Shown one piece after another: positions 1-7,661 of a stretch of DNA of 13,288 bases; within the stretch, counting starts at the first letter, position 1, and each line of letters opens with the position of its first letter. This stretch comes from DAIRUQ01 sp036803245 (lineage in GTDB: Bacteria; Chloroflexota; Anaerolineae; UBA1429). Made by a program: the position numbers and the translations under genes. The stretch covers positions 1 through 13,288 of the forward strand of contig DAIRUQ010000079.1 in NCBI GenBank assembly GCA_036803245.1. Reading direction: 5' to 3'. The notes under the pieces are model-generated. The model did not search any database, was not told the origin of the DNA, and saw only the letters and a list, made by a program, of their open reading frames with translations.

Positions 1-1
1 C

Positions 2-64
2 ATCGCGCGATGGATCAAAGAGGCGTTGGCGGCAAATCCGGATCTCGAGACTTCTGGCGATTGA
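2..64 (+). CDS. 3' end of an upstream gene (partial, unidentified)
   Basis: An open frame enters from the left edge and ends at a TGA at 62-64, giving a 20-residue tail with a plausible coding composition (it contains WIKEALAANPDL and ends in TSGD). Nothing in so short a tail identifies a family. Its TGA overlaps the -35 box of the promoter for the next gene, so that gene appears to be transcribed independently. The tail could also be a chance open frame, because only 63 bases are visible. Confidence 0.4.
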   Translation: MARWIKEALAANPDLETSGD

Positions 65-89
65 CACCCAGTCCTCGGTTCGCCATAAT
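61..89 (+). promoter_or_regulatory. Sigma-70-type promoter for the TPR protein gene
   Basis: A perfect -35 box TTGACA (61-66) is followed by a 17-base spacer and the -10 box CATAAT (84-89, five of six matches to consensus). The expected start point near 96 leaves a leader of about 60 bases before the ATG at 158. The box overlaps the stop codon of the upstream partial gene. Confidence 0.7.
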
Positions 90-157
90 CGCTGGTACCG
101 TGGGCGGTCAGTCACGGCCTCGTTGCAGCGGCAGTGCGATATCTATGGAGGATGGCG

Positions 158-1111
158 ATGCCAAAGGGAGTGATCGAACGCTCGGGCGGCCGCACGGCTG
201 CATCGGATCTACGGGACATGCTTCGGGAACTCGAAGTCGCCGCCGGCGATCTGGTCGGCAAGGGAGAACAGATTCTTGATATCCTCCGCCTGCGCGACCG
301 GGTGCAGGAAGAGATACAGCGCCTGCTGGAGCAGGGCCTCACGCTCAAGCCAGAGCAAAGCCGCCTGGAGACGGTCGACTCTTTGCTCACGCGGCACGCC
401 GACGTCATCGAAAAAGAGCTCCGCAAGACGGGTGGGCTGGCTGCAGCCCGTGAGGCGGAACAGCCTTCGGAAGACAAGACGTGGTGGTTCGTCGATGTCC
501 CTTACTACCAGAACAAGAAGAAGCGGTCCCGATCCACGTGGATCGCGGTGGGCATCATCGCCGTCGTGTTGGTTGTGGCAGCCTATGTGTCCAACATGCT
601 GTTCGGGCCCGGCACCAAGGCCGAGCGAACGCGCACTCACTTTGTCAACGGCCAGCAGTATGTCGCGCGCCAGGAGTGGGACAAGGCCATAGAAGAGTTT
701 GAGCGAGCGCTTCGCATCGACAGCAACCGTGCCGATGCCCACGTATACTTAGGCGTGCTCTATGAGATCACGGGTCGTCAGACAGAGGCTCGCGACCAGT
801 TCACCAGGGCACAGAGCGGGCTGCGAAACCGCCGCACCTACCTGGAGACCTTGGCCAATGCTTACGAGGAGGCAGGGGAGCTTGACCTCGCCATCGGCCA
901 GCTGGGCGAGTTGATCGCCACGCAGCCGACCCACGCCCAAGCTCACCTCCAGCGCGCCGAGATCTATGCGCGGCTGGGAAACGCCGAGGATGCCGCCAGC
1001 GATTTTGCCACGGCCGCCGAGCTGGCCGACCAGCAGAACAACACCGAGGTGTTCAACCAAGCCAGCCTGAGGCTCAACATCATGCTAAGGACGTTGACGC
1101 CAGATTCATAG
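158..1111 (+). CDS. Single-pass membrane protein with coiled-coil head and TPR tail
   Basis: Predicted 317-residue protein with no assigned enzyme activity. Residues about 10-100 are charged and heptad-like, probably an alpha-helical coiled coil. A basic stretch (KKKRSR) precedes one hydrophobic helix at about 128-150, which predicts the N-terminus inside and the C-terminus outside. Residues about 165-300 form three to four tetratricopeptide repeats with the usual small/aromatic spacing (e.g. WDKAIEEFERAL, GRQTEARDQF). TPR domains mediate protein-protein contacts, so a scaffolding or assembly role in the envelope is inferred. The start is placed at 158 because GGAGG at 147-151 lies six bases upstream; an in-frame ATG at 152 abuts that site and a GTG at 134 lies before it. 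The gene has its own promoter and ends before a strong hairpin. Confidence 0.85.
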   Translation: MPKGVIERSGGRTAASDLRDMLRELEVAAGDLVGKGEQILDILRLRDRVQEEIQRLLEQGLTLKPEQSRLETVDSLLTRHADVIEKELRKTGGLAAAREAEQPSEDKTWWFVDVPYYQNKKKRSRSTWIAVGIIAVVLVVAAYVSNMLFGPGTKAERTRTHFVNGQQYVARQEWDKAIEEFERALRIDSNRADAHVYLGVLYEITGRQTEARDQFTRAQSGLRNRRTYLETLANAYEEAGELDLAIGQLGELIATQPTHAQAHLQRAEIYARLGNAEDAASDFATAAELADQQNNTEVFNQASLRLNIMLRTLTPDS

Positions 1112-1133
1112 CCATCCTCCCACCTCGCTGCTG

Positions 1134-1163
1134 AGAACGGCCATGCTTGGGCATGGCCGTTCT
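1134..1163 (+). terminator. Strong 13-bp hairpin after the TPR gene
   Basis: Bases 1134-1146 pair perfectly with 1151-1163 around the four-base loop TTGG. The hairpin begins 22 bases after the TPR gene's stop. No T-run follows (the next bases are GCGTCC), so it is not a textbook intrinsic terminator; it may act as a U-less terminator, with Rho, or as an mRNA 3'-end protector. The rest of 1112-1321 holds only this hairpin and the promoter at 1220. Confidence 0.6.
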
Positions 1164-1219
1164 GCGTCCACCAGCCAGCGATCCAGCCCCACGGGGTACG
1201 CTGCGATTCTAGCCCTTCT

Positions 1220-1248
1220 TTGCCGCGCCCGTCTGCGAATGCTATACT
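1220..1248 (+). promoter_or_regulatory. Promoter for the ATPase-propeller gene
   Basis: TTGCCG (1220-1225, four of six matches) is followed by 17 bases and TATACT (1243-1248, five of six). A start point near 1255 would give a leader of about 65 bases. Because the promoter lies inside the longest open frame beginning at 1220, it supports placing the true start downstream at 1322. Confidence 0.6.
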
Positions 1249-1321
1249 CGGCCCGTTGTCGCGCTCTGCCCGACCTTTTGCCGTGATGGCCGCGCCCTCT
1301 GTTTGCCGATTTCGGAGCAGC

Positions 1322-3424
1322 ATGTCGTTCAGCAACCCATTCATCACCGATCGTCCCCTGACAGACCAGGATCTCTTTGTTGGGCGAGGTGCCGAGTTCG
1401 CCCAGCTGCTGGACATGCTTGGATCAGATCAGCGTACCATCTGCTTGTTCGGGCACCACCATCTGGGCAAGACATCCTTTGTGAACCAGCTCGCCCTCCG
1501 CCTACACCCGCGCTGGCAGGTGATGCAGATCGACCTGGCCACGACCCAGATCCAATCAGAGGCGGGGCTGATCCAGACCATCGCGCAAAGGCTCGGAGAA
1601 ACGGGGCAGGAGTCCCAGAAGGCAGAGGTCTCTCCATCGACCGAGGCATGGTCAGCCATCGAGGCCAGGATGGAGACGGAGCGCCCTTGCCTGGTCTGCC
1701 TAGATCAGATCACAACGGCCGACCTCACCGAGCGCAAGAGCAGTTGGTTGGCGATCATGCAGTCGGTGCAGCGAGCGCTGTCCTCATCGGCCAAGTTGGC
1801 CCTGCTGCTCTGCATCGAGGGACACCCTGCCGATCTCGATCAGGCATTGCTCGAGGGAGTCAGCGTCATCGAGTTGTCGTCGCTTGACGAGCACGAGTCC
1901 GAAGAGCTCCTGAGCATCCCGCTCCGAGGAAAGCTAGCCCTGGGCTATGAGATCATCCGCGCGTCGTACGTGCTTACGGGCGGCGATCCCTATCTGCTCC
2001 AGCTTTTTGGCTCCTTTTGCCACCAACGCTATGCCAAGATGGGTTGGGTGCCCGCCAATGGCGTCAGCCATCTCTCGGAGGATGTCCTCCAAGCGGCAGA
2101 GGAGCACTTTCGAGAGCTTTGGGACCCGCTCAGCGACCGCGCGCGGCTGGTGCTCTCTACCATGTGCGAGACCACGGGGCAGCATGGGATCTGCACTCCT
2201 GGCGATGCCAGCCGTCTGCTAGCGGCCAGCGTGCGCTTGCTCCGAGGAGATGTGAATCACGGGCTGACCGAACTGCACGCTCGCGGGATCCTGGACGAGC
2301 TAGGAGGGCCCACTTACCGCGTGGCATCCGATATCATGCGGGTTTGGGTGCGCCGCACCCACCCGCTCGATGCCACCATCGCTTCCAGCAGCACCTACCG
2401 TTCGCGTCGTGTCAAGGTGCCCAGCACGCGCCGTCGCCGCCAGATCGACTGGGCAGGCATCGCCCTGTGGAGCACCGTCATCCTGCTCGTCGTCGCCATC
2501 GCGTGGGTGTGGCGGTCGCGTGATGTGACCGTCGTCTGGATGCATCGCCCGACGCTGGACGTCCCCCCCACTGCCGAGTCAGAGGAGTTCGAGGGGCTTC
2601 CCACGCCCGAGGCGGGTCTAGCGCAGGGCTATATCGTCTACCAAGCCAAAGAGGATCCCGATGAACCATGGGACCTCTATATCATGCGCAGCGACGGGTC
2701 AGATCCCGTTCGACTGACCAACACCCCCAGCAACGAGACCTTGCCCGTCCTCTCACCCGACGGCCGCAAGATCGCCTTTGTCTCGGACCGCGATGGCAAC
2801 CGCGAGGTCTATGTCATGAACCGTAACGGTTCCGACCAGACTAACCTCTCGCGCAACGCAGCCGATGATTGGACGCCATCGTGGTCACCCGATGGTACCG
2901 AGATCGCCTTTGCCAGCTTTCGCGATGGCCACTGGGAGCTGTACCTGATGACGGCCGAGGGAACCAGCCAGCGGCGGATCACGTCTCACAGCGCCGCCGA
3001 TTATAGCCCCGCCTGGTCACCGACGGGAGACGAGATCGCCTTTGTGTCGAACCGCACGGGCAATCTCGACATCCACCTGCTCTCGCTAGCCGACCTGTCG
3101 GTGCAGCGCCTTACCACCGATCCCGCCACCGACCAGTCGCCCGCCTGGTCACCCGACGGACAGCAGATCGCCTGGGAGAGCTACCGTGATGGCAACATGG
3201 AGATCTTTGCCATGGATGCCGATGGGAGCGATGTGCGAAACCTCAGCCAGGACGTCTACGCCGACGACCATGGCGTGACCTGGGCGCCCACCGGCGAGCG
3301 CATCGCCTTTTACTCGAACCGTGATGGCGGCTGGGACATCTATACGCTGGACCTAGCCACGGGGCGTCGCTTGAACCTCACCCTGGGCAACGCCATCGAG
3401 CAGAGCCCGTGCTGGGGCCGCTAG
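1322..3424 (+). CDS. STAND/AAA-type ATPase - membrane helix - TolB-like PD40 propeller fusion
   Basis: A 700-residue, three-part protein. Residues about 20-260 are a P-loop ATPase resembling the STAND/archaeal-ATPase group: Walker A GHHHLGKTS at 44-52 and a Walker B-like strand ending LDQ (Asp128-Gln129). Residues about 262-375 look like a winged-helix module, common after such ATPases. Arg-rich residues precede a single hydrophobic helix at about 378-398, so the ATPase should be cytoplasmic and the C-terminus outside. Residues about 436-700 are six PD40/TolB-like blades, with motifs SPDGRKIAF, SPDGTEIAF, SPTGDEIAF, SPDGQQIAW and APTGERIAF; the last strand (SPCW) can close the ring with the first. 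The start is the ATG at 1322 with GGAG four bases upstream; the longer frame from TTG 1220 runs through the promoter. A sensor or signal-transduction role across the membrane is inferred. The Walker B glutamate is Gln here, so hydrolysis may be weak. Confidence 0.85.
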   Translation: MSFSNPFITDRPLTDQDLFVGRGAEFAQLLDMLGSDQRTICLFGHHHLGKTSFVNQLALRLHPRWQVMQIDLATTQIQSEAGLIQTIAQRLGETGQESQKAEVSPSTEAWSAIEARMETERPCLVCLDQITTADLTERKSSWLAIMQSVQRALSSSAKLALLLCIEGHPADLDQALLEGVSVIELSSLDEHESEELLSIPLRGKLALGYEIIRASYVLTGGDPYLLQLFGSFCHQRYAKMGWVPANGVSHLSEDVLQAAEEHFRELWDPLSDRARLVLSTMCETTGQHGICTPGDASRLLAASVRLLRGDVNHGLTELHARGILDELGGPTYRVASDIMRVWVRRTHPLDATIASSSTYRSRRVKVPSTRRRRQIDWAGIALWSTVILLVVAIAWVWRSRDVTVVWMHRPTLDVPPTAESEEFEGLPTPEAGLAQGYIVYQAKEDPDEPWDLYIMRSDGSDPVRLTNTPSNETLPVLSPDGRKIAFVSDRDGNREVYVMNRNGSDQTNLSRNAADDWTPSWSPDGTEIAFASFRDGHWELYLMTAEGTSQRRITSHSAADYSPAWSPTGDEIAFVSNRTGNLDIHLLSLADLSVQRLTTDPATDQSPAWSPDGQQIAWESYRDGNMEIFAMDADGSDVRNLSQDVYADDHGVTWAPTGERIAFYSNRDGGWDIYTLDLATGRRLNLTLGNAIEQSPCWGR
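2627..3421 (+). repeat. PD40 propeller-coding repeats with 132-base period
   Basis: Within the propeller the element ATCGCCTTTG or a close variant recurs at 2771, 2903, 3035, 3167 and 3302, that is at intervals of 132, 132, 132 and 135 bases (44-45 residues per blade). The regular spacing and similarity at DNA level indicate blades made by tandem duplication, with strong constraint on blade length. Confidence 0.75.
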
Positions 3425-3449
3425 AGTCATCGGCAGCGGCGATGGCTCG

Positions 3450-3713
3450 CTAGGCCAGGCCGAGGAGGAGGTTGATTAGGAGCGTCCGCACCATCTCCAG
3501 TAGGATCATCGCGACCATGGGCGAGAAATCGAGTCCGCCAAGCGAGGGGAGCACCTTGCGGATGGGCCCGACCACGGGCTCGGTGATCTGCAGGATGATC
3601 TCGGCAAAGCGGCCGCTTCGATCGATGGGGATCCAAGACAACAGCACACGAACCAGGATGGCCAGGCTCAGCAACCTCGCCAGTATATCGATAAAGTTGA
3701 TGAATACGATCAC
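3450..3713 (-). CDS. yggT: YggT family membrane protein
   Basis: An 87-residue protein with two hydrophobic helices (about 2-25 and 60-85) around a short loop containing ITEPVVGPIRKVLPSLGG, the characteristic YggT signature (roughly E-P-h-h-x-P-I-R-x-h-h-P). Family members are small inner-membrane proteins found beside division or proline-synthesis genes; a role in osmotic tolerance or nucleoid/septum organisation has been reported, but the biochemical function is unsettled. The GTG start at 3713 overlaps the proC stop by four bases (GTGA), indicating translational coupling. It is the last gene of the operon and converges on the ATPase-propeller gene with only 25 bases between the stops; no terminator is visible there. 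Confidence 0.88.
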   Translation of the reverse strand: MIVFINFIDILARLLSLAILVRVLLSWIPIDRSGRFAEIILQITEPVVGPIRKVLPSLGGLDFSPMVAMILLEMVRTLLINLLLGLA

Positions 3714-4540
3714 GAGTTCGCCCTCCCCAGTTCCTGGGCACGGTGATAGGCCGCTTGGACGGCATCAAGAACGGCGGCACGAAGGCCACCCTTTTCCAGT
3801 TGATAGAGCGCCTCGGCTGTGGTGCCGCCAGGCGAGGTGACCCGCGCGCGCAGATCCGCCGCCGAGATGCCCGCCTGTTGCGCATAGGCGGCCGAGCCGC
3901 GCACCGTCTGCAGGGCCAGCTGCTCCGCCACTGGCCGCGCGAACCCCAGGCGCACGCCCGCCTCTACCAGGGCTTCGATGAACAGAAACACATAGGCGGG
4001 GCCCGACCCGCTCAGCGCTGTGGCCATGTCGAGATAGCGTTCCTGCGCGACCTCGATCTCCAGGCCCAAAGCTCCCAGCACCTCTCGCGCCAGCCCACGC
4101 TGTGCATCGGAGGTGGCAGGCGTCGCCGTCCACACCGTCGCGCCTTCGCCCACCTGTCCAGGCGTGTTCGGCATGGCCCGCACCACCGCCTCCACCCCCA
4201 GGGCCGCCACGATACGATCAATGGTGACCCCAGCGACGATACTGAGCACCAGAGCACCCTCGGCGATAGCTCCGCGCAGGCCATCTAGGACCCCATCCAA
4301 GACCTGCGGCTTGACCGCCAGCACCACCAAAGAAACGGACCGAACCGCCTCGCGGTTATCCGCATAGGTCAACACGCCATACTGCTGCTGAAGTGCGTCG
4401 CGGCGCTCCGCCAGCGGCTCGCCTACTCGCACTTGCTCGGCCCCAAAGCGCTCTCCGGCCAGCAGCCTGGCCATGAGCGCCTCGGCCATGGTCCCGCCAC
4501 CGACAAAAGCCATCACCTGGTGCTGTGGCTGATCTGACAC
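3710..4540 (-). CDS. proC: Pyrroline-5-carboxylate reductase
   Basis: Catalyses the NAD(P)H-dependent reduction of 1-pyrroline-5-carboxylate to L-proline, the last step of proline synthesis, in the cytoplasm. The 276 residues match the usual length. Visible signatures are the Rossmann loop VGGGTMAEAL (13-22), the strand LAVKPQ, RAMPNTP, the substrate-site motif LSGSGPAYVFLFIEAL and the family signature TSPGGTTAEAL near the C-terminus. The GTG start at 4540 is chosen because a strong GGAAGGAG lies about six bases upstream, between this gene and the yggS stop 12 bases away. An internal Met10 (MAFVGGG) is a less likely start because it lacks such a site. It is fourth in the radical SAM-pgeF-yggS-proC-yggT operon. 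Confidence 0.95.
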   Translation of the reverse strand: MSDQPQHQVMAFVGGGTMAEALMARLLAGERFGAEQVRVGEPLAERRDALQQQYGVLTYADNREAVRSVSLVVLAVKPQVLDGVLDGLRGAIAEGALVLSIVAGVTIDRIVAALGVEAVVRAMPNTPGQVGEGATVWTATPATSDAQRGLAREVLGALGLEIEVAQERYLDMATALSGSGPAYVFLFIEALVEAGVRLGFARPVAEQLALQTVRGSAAYAQQAGISAADLRARVTSPGGTTAEALYQLEKGGLRAAVLDAVQAAYHRAQELGRANS

Positions 4541-4552
4541 CGCGGCTCCTTC

Positions 4553-5272
4553 CTAGTATGTTGCGGGGCCAAAGATGGCGCGTCCAATCCGCACCATGGT
4601 CGCCCCCTCCTCGATAGCCACCTCAAAGTCATCGGTCATGCCCATGGAGAGCTCTGACAGCGACACCCCCGTCACGTTCCTCTGCAGCGTGTCACGCAGT
4701 GTTCGCAGCTTGCGAAACACAGGCCGCACAGTCTCGGGATCATCGGCGATGGGAGCCATGGTCATGAGGCCGCACAGCCGCAGGTTCCGACATGAATCGA
4801 TCTCTTGGACAGGCTCCACCAGACGGCTCCAACCGTCCTCGTCGGCTGCATCGAACCCGTACTTGGAGGGCTCGCCCGAGACGTTGCACTCGAGCAGTAC
4901 AGAGATCACCCGTCCCGCATCGGCGGCCGCTCGGTCTAGTCGCTGAGCCAGCTTGACCGAGTCGAGCGAGTGAATGACGTCGGCGAACTCGGCCACCCGA
5001 CTGGCCTTGCGGCTCTGGATATGCCCCACCATGTGCCAGGTGATGCCGTCGCCCAGCCGCTCAATCACGGCAGGTATCTTTTCCTCGGCTTCTTCCACGC
5101 GGTTCTCGCCCAGGTGCGTCAACCCGCACGCGTACGCTGCCGCCATTTCCTCAGGCGAGCGGGTTTTGGAGACGGCCACGATGGTCACGTCTTGGGGGGT
5201 GCGGCCAGCTCGCTGACACGCGGCAGCAACGCGCTCTCGCACCTGTTCCACATTGATGGCTAGATCCACCAT
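4553..5272 (-). CDS. yggS: YggS/PLPBP family pyridoxal phosphate homeostasis protein
   Basis: A 239-residue single-domain PLP-binding protein with the fold of the alanine racemase N-terminal domain. The family buffers free pyridoxal phosphate and affects amino-acid and keto-acid balance; no catalytic reaction is established. The PLP lysine is Lys36 in VAVSKTRS. Further family signatures are HMVGHIQSRK, HSLDS, NVSGEPSKYGF, GLMTMAP, LSMGMTDDFEVAI and the C-terminal VRIGRAIFG phosphate-binding stretch. The open frame extends another 51 codons upstream into pgeF, but the ATG at 5272 with GGAGG six bases before it, and family alignment, fix the start here. It lies 23 bases after pgeF and 12 before proC, a gene pair conserved in many bacteria. 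Confidence 0.93.
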   Translation of the reverse strand: MVDLAINVEQVRERVAAACQRAGRTPQDVTIVAVSKTRSPEEMAAAYACGLTHLGENRVEEAEEKIPAVIERLGDGITWHMVGHIQSRKASRVAEFADVIHSLDSVKLAQRLDRAAADAGRVISVLLECNVSGEPSKYGFDAADEDGWSRLVEPVQEIDSCRNLRLCGLMTMAPIADDPETVRPVFRKLRTLRDTLQRNVTGVSLSELSMGMTDDFEVAIEEGATMVRIGRAIFGPATY

Positions 5273-5295
5273 ACGCACCTCCGTGGCTGCCGCAG

Positions 5296-6072
5296 CTATC
5301 GGGAACGCAGCCCGATGGCCACCGCAAACCGCCCCGTTCCGCCCTTTTCGCGCCTGTGAGAGTAAAAGCGATCCACATGGCAGCTGGTACACAAGGCGGC
5401 CACGTCGATGGCTCTCACTCCGCAACGCTCCAGCTGGATCGCGTTCGCTCGCCAGAGGTTCACATAGCGACCATCAGCATCGACAACCTCGCCCTGCGCA
5501 TCAGAAAAGGCCTGGCGGAACTCGTCGCGAACCGACGCGCCCACCTCAAAGCAGCACGGCCCGATGCTCGGGCCGATCGTCGCGATCAGGTCAGCGGGCT
5601 GGCTGCCAAAGTTGCTCACCATAGCTCGCACCGTCTTGGCCGCGATGCCTTGGACGGTCCCTCGCCATCCCGCATGGGCCAGCCCCACCGCTGCGCGGAG
5701 GGGGTCGAACAGCAGGATGGGGACGCAATCAGCATACCGCCCCATCAGCAGAATCCCTGGGACATCGCTGATGAGCGCGTCCGTCGCGGCGATGGTTTGT
5801 CCCGCGTCGTCGTCAGAAACTCGATGGACCCGATCCTCATGCACCTGATGGCTTCTGACCACGCGCTCGGAATCCCATCCCAAGGCGGCATAGATGCGGC
5901 GGAGGTTCTCTGCCACGGCCGAGGGATCATCGCCAACGGTGCCGCCCACGTTCAGGCTGCGATATGGGCTCTGGCTCACCCCACCCAGGCGGCCCATCAC
6001 CGCGTGTTCAATGCGTTCATCGGCCAGCAAAGCAGACCGAAAAGCCACCAGGCCATCATGCGGCACGTTCAC
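5296..6072 (-). CDS. pgeF: Multicopper oxidase-like (laccase-domain) peptidoglycan editing factor / purine nucleoside phosphorylase
   Basis: A 258-residue member of the YfiH/YlmD/LACC1 family. E. coli YfiH has been linked to keeping L-Ser out of UDP-MurNAc-peptides, and related proteins show purine nucleoside phosphorylase and adenosine deaminase activity; which activity applies here is unknown. The metal/active-site triad is visible: His75 in SHQVHEDR, Cys116 in RYADCVPI and His133 in LAHAGWRGT. Also seen are IGPSIGPCCFEVG and the C-terminal CTSCHVDRFYSHRRE. The GTG start at 6072 overlaps the TGA of the radical SAM gene (GTGA) with AAGGGGG just upstream; a longer frame to 6147 would overlap that gene by 79 bases and adds no family sequence. 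yggS follows after 23 bases. Confidence 0.9.
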   Translation of the reverse strand: MNVPHDGLVAFRSALLADERIEHAVMGRLGGVSQSPYRSLNVGGTVGDDPSAVAENLRRIYAALGWDSERVVRSHQVHEDRVHRVSDDDAGQTIAATDALISDVPGILLMGRYADCVPILLFDPLRAAVGLAHAGWRGTVQGIAAKTVRAMVSNFGSQPADLIATIGPSIGPCCFEVGASVRDEFRQAFSDAQGEVVDADGRYVNLWRANAIQLERCGVRAIDVAALCTSCHVDRFYSHRREKGGTGRFAVAIGLRSR

Positions 6073-7634
6073 AGCGCCCCCTTGCCCGTTGATGGACAAC
6101 CACGGGCATCGACCATCCGCCAGGGCAGAGGCCGCTGCGGGGCCCATCGCGCCAGATAGCCCTCAACGTCCAGGCCCGCCTTGGCGAGGAGCGACTCCAC
6201 CCGCTTGGGAGCCGCGCGGCTGGCCGTAGCCAGCGCCTCGCCCACCTCGGCACCGCCGCGGGCCAGAATGCCCTGAACCCGCGCCAGCGCGGTGGATTCG
6301 GCTCGCACGCTCACCGATCGAGATTGCAGCGATGCGCGAATGCGGGCTAGACGAGCATCCAGCACCTCAGCGGGCGCCATGCCACACCGCTCCCACGGCG
6401 TGTGCGCCTTGGGCACAAAGGGGCTGACTCCCACCACCACAAAGCGATCAAACTGCCGTGCGATCTCGTCAGTGAGGTCGATCAGTGCCGCGATATCCTC
6501 TTCGGTCTCATCGGGCAGGCCAACCATATAGTACAGCTTGAGCGTCTCAAAGCCTAATGCGTTGGCAGCCGCCACGGCGCGCATGATATCCTCGCGTGAG
6601 ATCCCCTTGCGCATGGTATCGCGTAGCCGCTGCGAGCCCGCCTCGGGCGCGATGGTCAGGGTGCGAACACCGCTAGAAGCCAACCCTCGCAGCAGCGTCT
6701 CCGAGAGGGGCGCCGCCCGCAGCGAGGACACGGAGAACTGAATCCCCTCTAGGCGCAAACCCTCCACGAGCGCGTCGATCTGGCTATAGTCCGAAACCGC
6801 CGCCGACACCAGCCCCACCCTGGGCCAGCGCCCCTGCGCTCGACGGGCAAGGGCCAGCACCTGATCCAGGCTCTGTTCGCGAAAGGGTCGATACCAGCGC
6901 GTGGCCAGGCAAAAGCGGCAGGCATGGGCGCAGCCTCGTGCCAGCTCGATCATGGCCATGTCGCCGAACTCGGCCTGAGGGCACACCACCGAGGACGCGA
7001 ACGGCCGCAGCCCGAGGTCTGGCACCCACTGCCGCGTCACCAGTTCTTGCTGGGGTCGCCTCGGCACCCACATCCCAGGCAGGCTCGACAGCCAGTCGAG
7101 AGCTTGATCGCGCTGACGGCCCATCTGGAGGCGTCCCGCCTCGACAATGCCCTCGAGCGACTCTTCCGCCTCGCCGATCATCACGGCATCGGCCATCGGT
7201 CCCATCACCGCTGGGTTGGCGGAAACGGCGGGCCCTCCCATCAGTACCAGCGGGTCGTGCACGGTCCGCTCGCGGGCCAGCGCGGGGATGTCCGACCGTC
7301 GCAACACCTCGACGACGTTGCCATAGTCCATCTCGTAGGGGATGCTAAAGGCGATCAGGCTGGTCTCGCGCAGGAGGCGCTGCGATTCGAGGGTGACGAC
7401 GGGCTCGCTCCGATCCTCTCGTCGTCCGAGGCTGGCAAAGGCGCGCTCACAAGCGACGTCGGGCATGGCATTGAGCCAATGATAGAGCCCATGCATGGCG
7501 AGGCTCGACATGCCGACCGCATAGCTGTTGGGAAAGACGAGGGCGATGGGGACGCGGCCACCCCAGTCCTGGATGACCGCTCCGTCCTCTGTCTGTAGCA
7601 GCGCTCGCGCTGCCTCGATGGTGCGCCATTTCAT
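6069..7634 (-). CDS. B12-binding-type radical SAM protein
   Basis: A 521-residue radical SAM enzyme. Residues about 25-170 form a Rossmann-like domain of the B12-binding type (FPNSYAVGMSSLAMHGLYHWL, IPYEMDYGNVVEVLR, LMGGPAVSANP, VMIGEAEESL) but I see no DxHxxG cobalamin motif. The 4Fe-4S cluster motif is Cys235-x3-Cys239-x2-Cys242 in RGCAHACRFC. Further radical SAM core elements follow: LTIAPEAGSQRLRDTMRKG and YMVGLPDETEEDI. It resembles the group often annotated TIGR03960 or YgiQ-like, whose substrate is undefined; the DUF2344 domain fused or adjacent in some relatives is absent here. The ATG at 7634 has AAGGGGA at good spacing. It leads the operon from the promoter at 7662-7690 and overlaps pgeF by four bases. 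A tRNA- or protein-modification role is speculation. Confidence 0.85.
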   Translation of the reverse strand: MKWRTIEAARALLQTEDGAVIQDWGGRVPIALVFPNSYAVGMSSLAMHGLYHWLNAMPDVACERAFASLGRREDRSEPVVTLESQRLLRETSLIAFSIPYEMDYGNVVEVLRRSDIPALARERTVHDPLVLMGGPAVSANPAVMGPMADAVMIGEAEESLEGIVEAGRLQMGRQRDQALDWLSSLPGMWVPRRPQQELVTRQWVPDLGLRPFASSVVCPQAEFGDMAMIELARGCAHACRFCLATRWYRPFREQSLDQVLALARRAQGRWPRVGLVSAAVSDYSQIDALVEGLRLEGIQFSVSSLRAAPLSETLLRGLASSGVRTLTIAPEAGSQRLRDTMRKGISREDIMRAVAAANALGFETLKLYYMVGLPDETEEDIAALIDLTDEIARQFDRFVVVGVSPFVPKAHTPWERCGMAPAEVLDARLARIRASLQSRSVSVRAESTALARVQGILARGGAEVGEALATASRAAPKRVESLLAKAGLDVEGYLARWAPQRPLPWRMVDARGCPSTGKGAL

Positions 7635-7661
7635 GCCCGATCCCCTTGCTCTGCAGAGTCG

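Noticed and set aside
1192..1201. CCCC-AC-GGGG element before the ATPase gene as a second CsoR-type operator
   Set aside because: The stem is only four bases, the spacing is two rather than five, and the AT-rich flank is missing on the left.
1220..1321. N-terminal extension of the ATPase-propeller protein from TTG 1220
   Set aside because: The extension runs through a good promoter, has no ribosome site, and adds low-complexity residues before the natural MSFSNPF start.
3743..4288. Plus-strand frames inside proC and the neighbouring minus-strand genes
   Set aside because: They are long only because of GC-rich codon bias opposite real genes; translations are rich in Arg, His and Pro with no recognisable domain.
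5273..5425. Longer yggS start at 5425
   Set aside because: It would overlap pgeF by 130 bases and adds no family sequence; the ATG at 5272 has a clear GGAGG.
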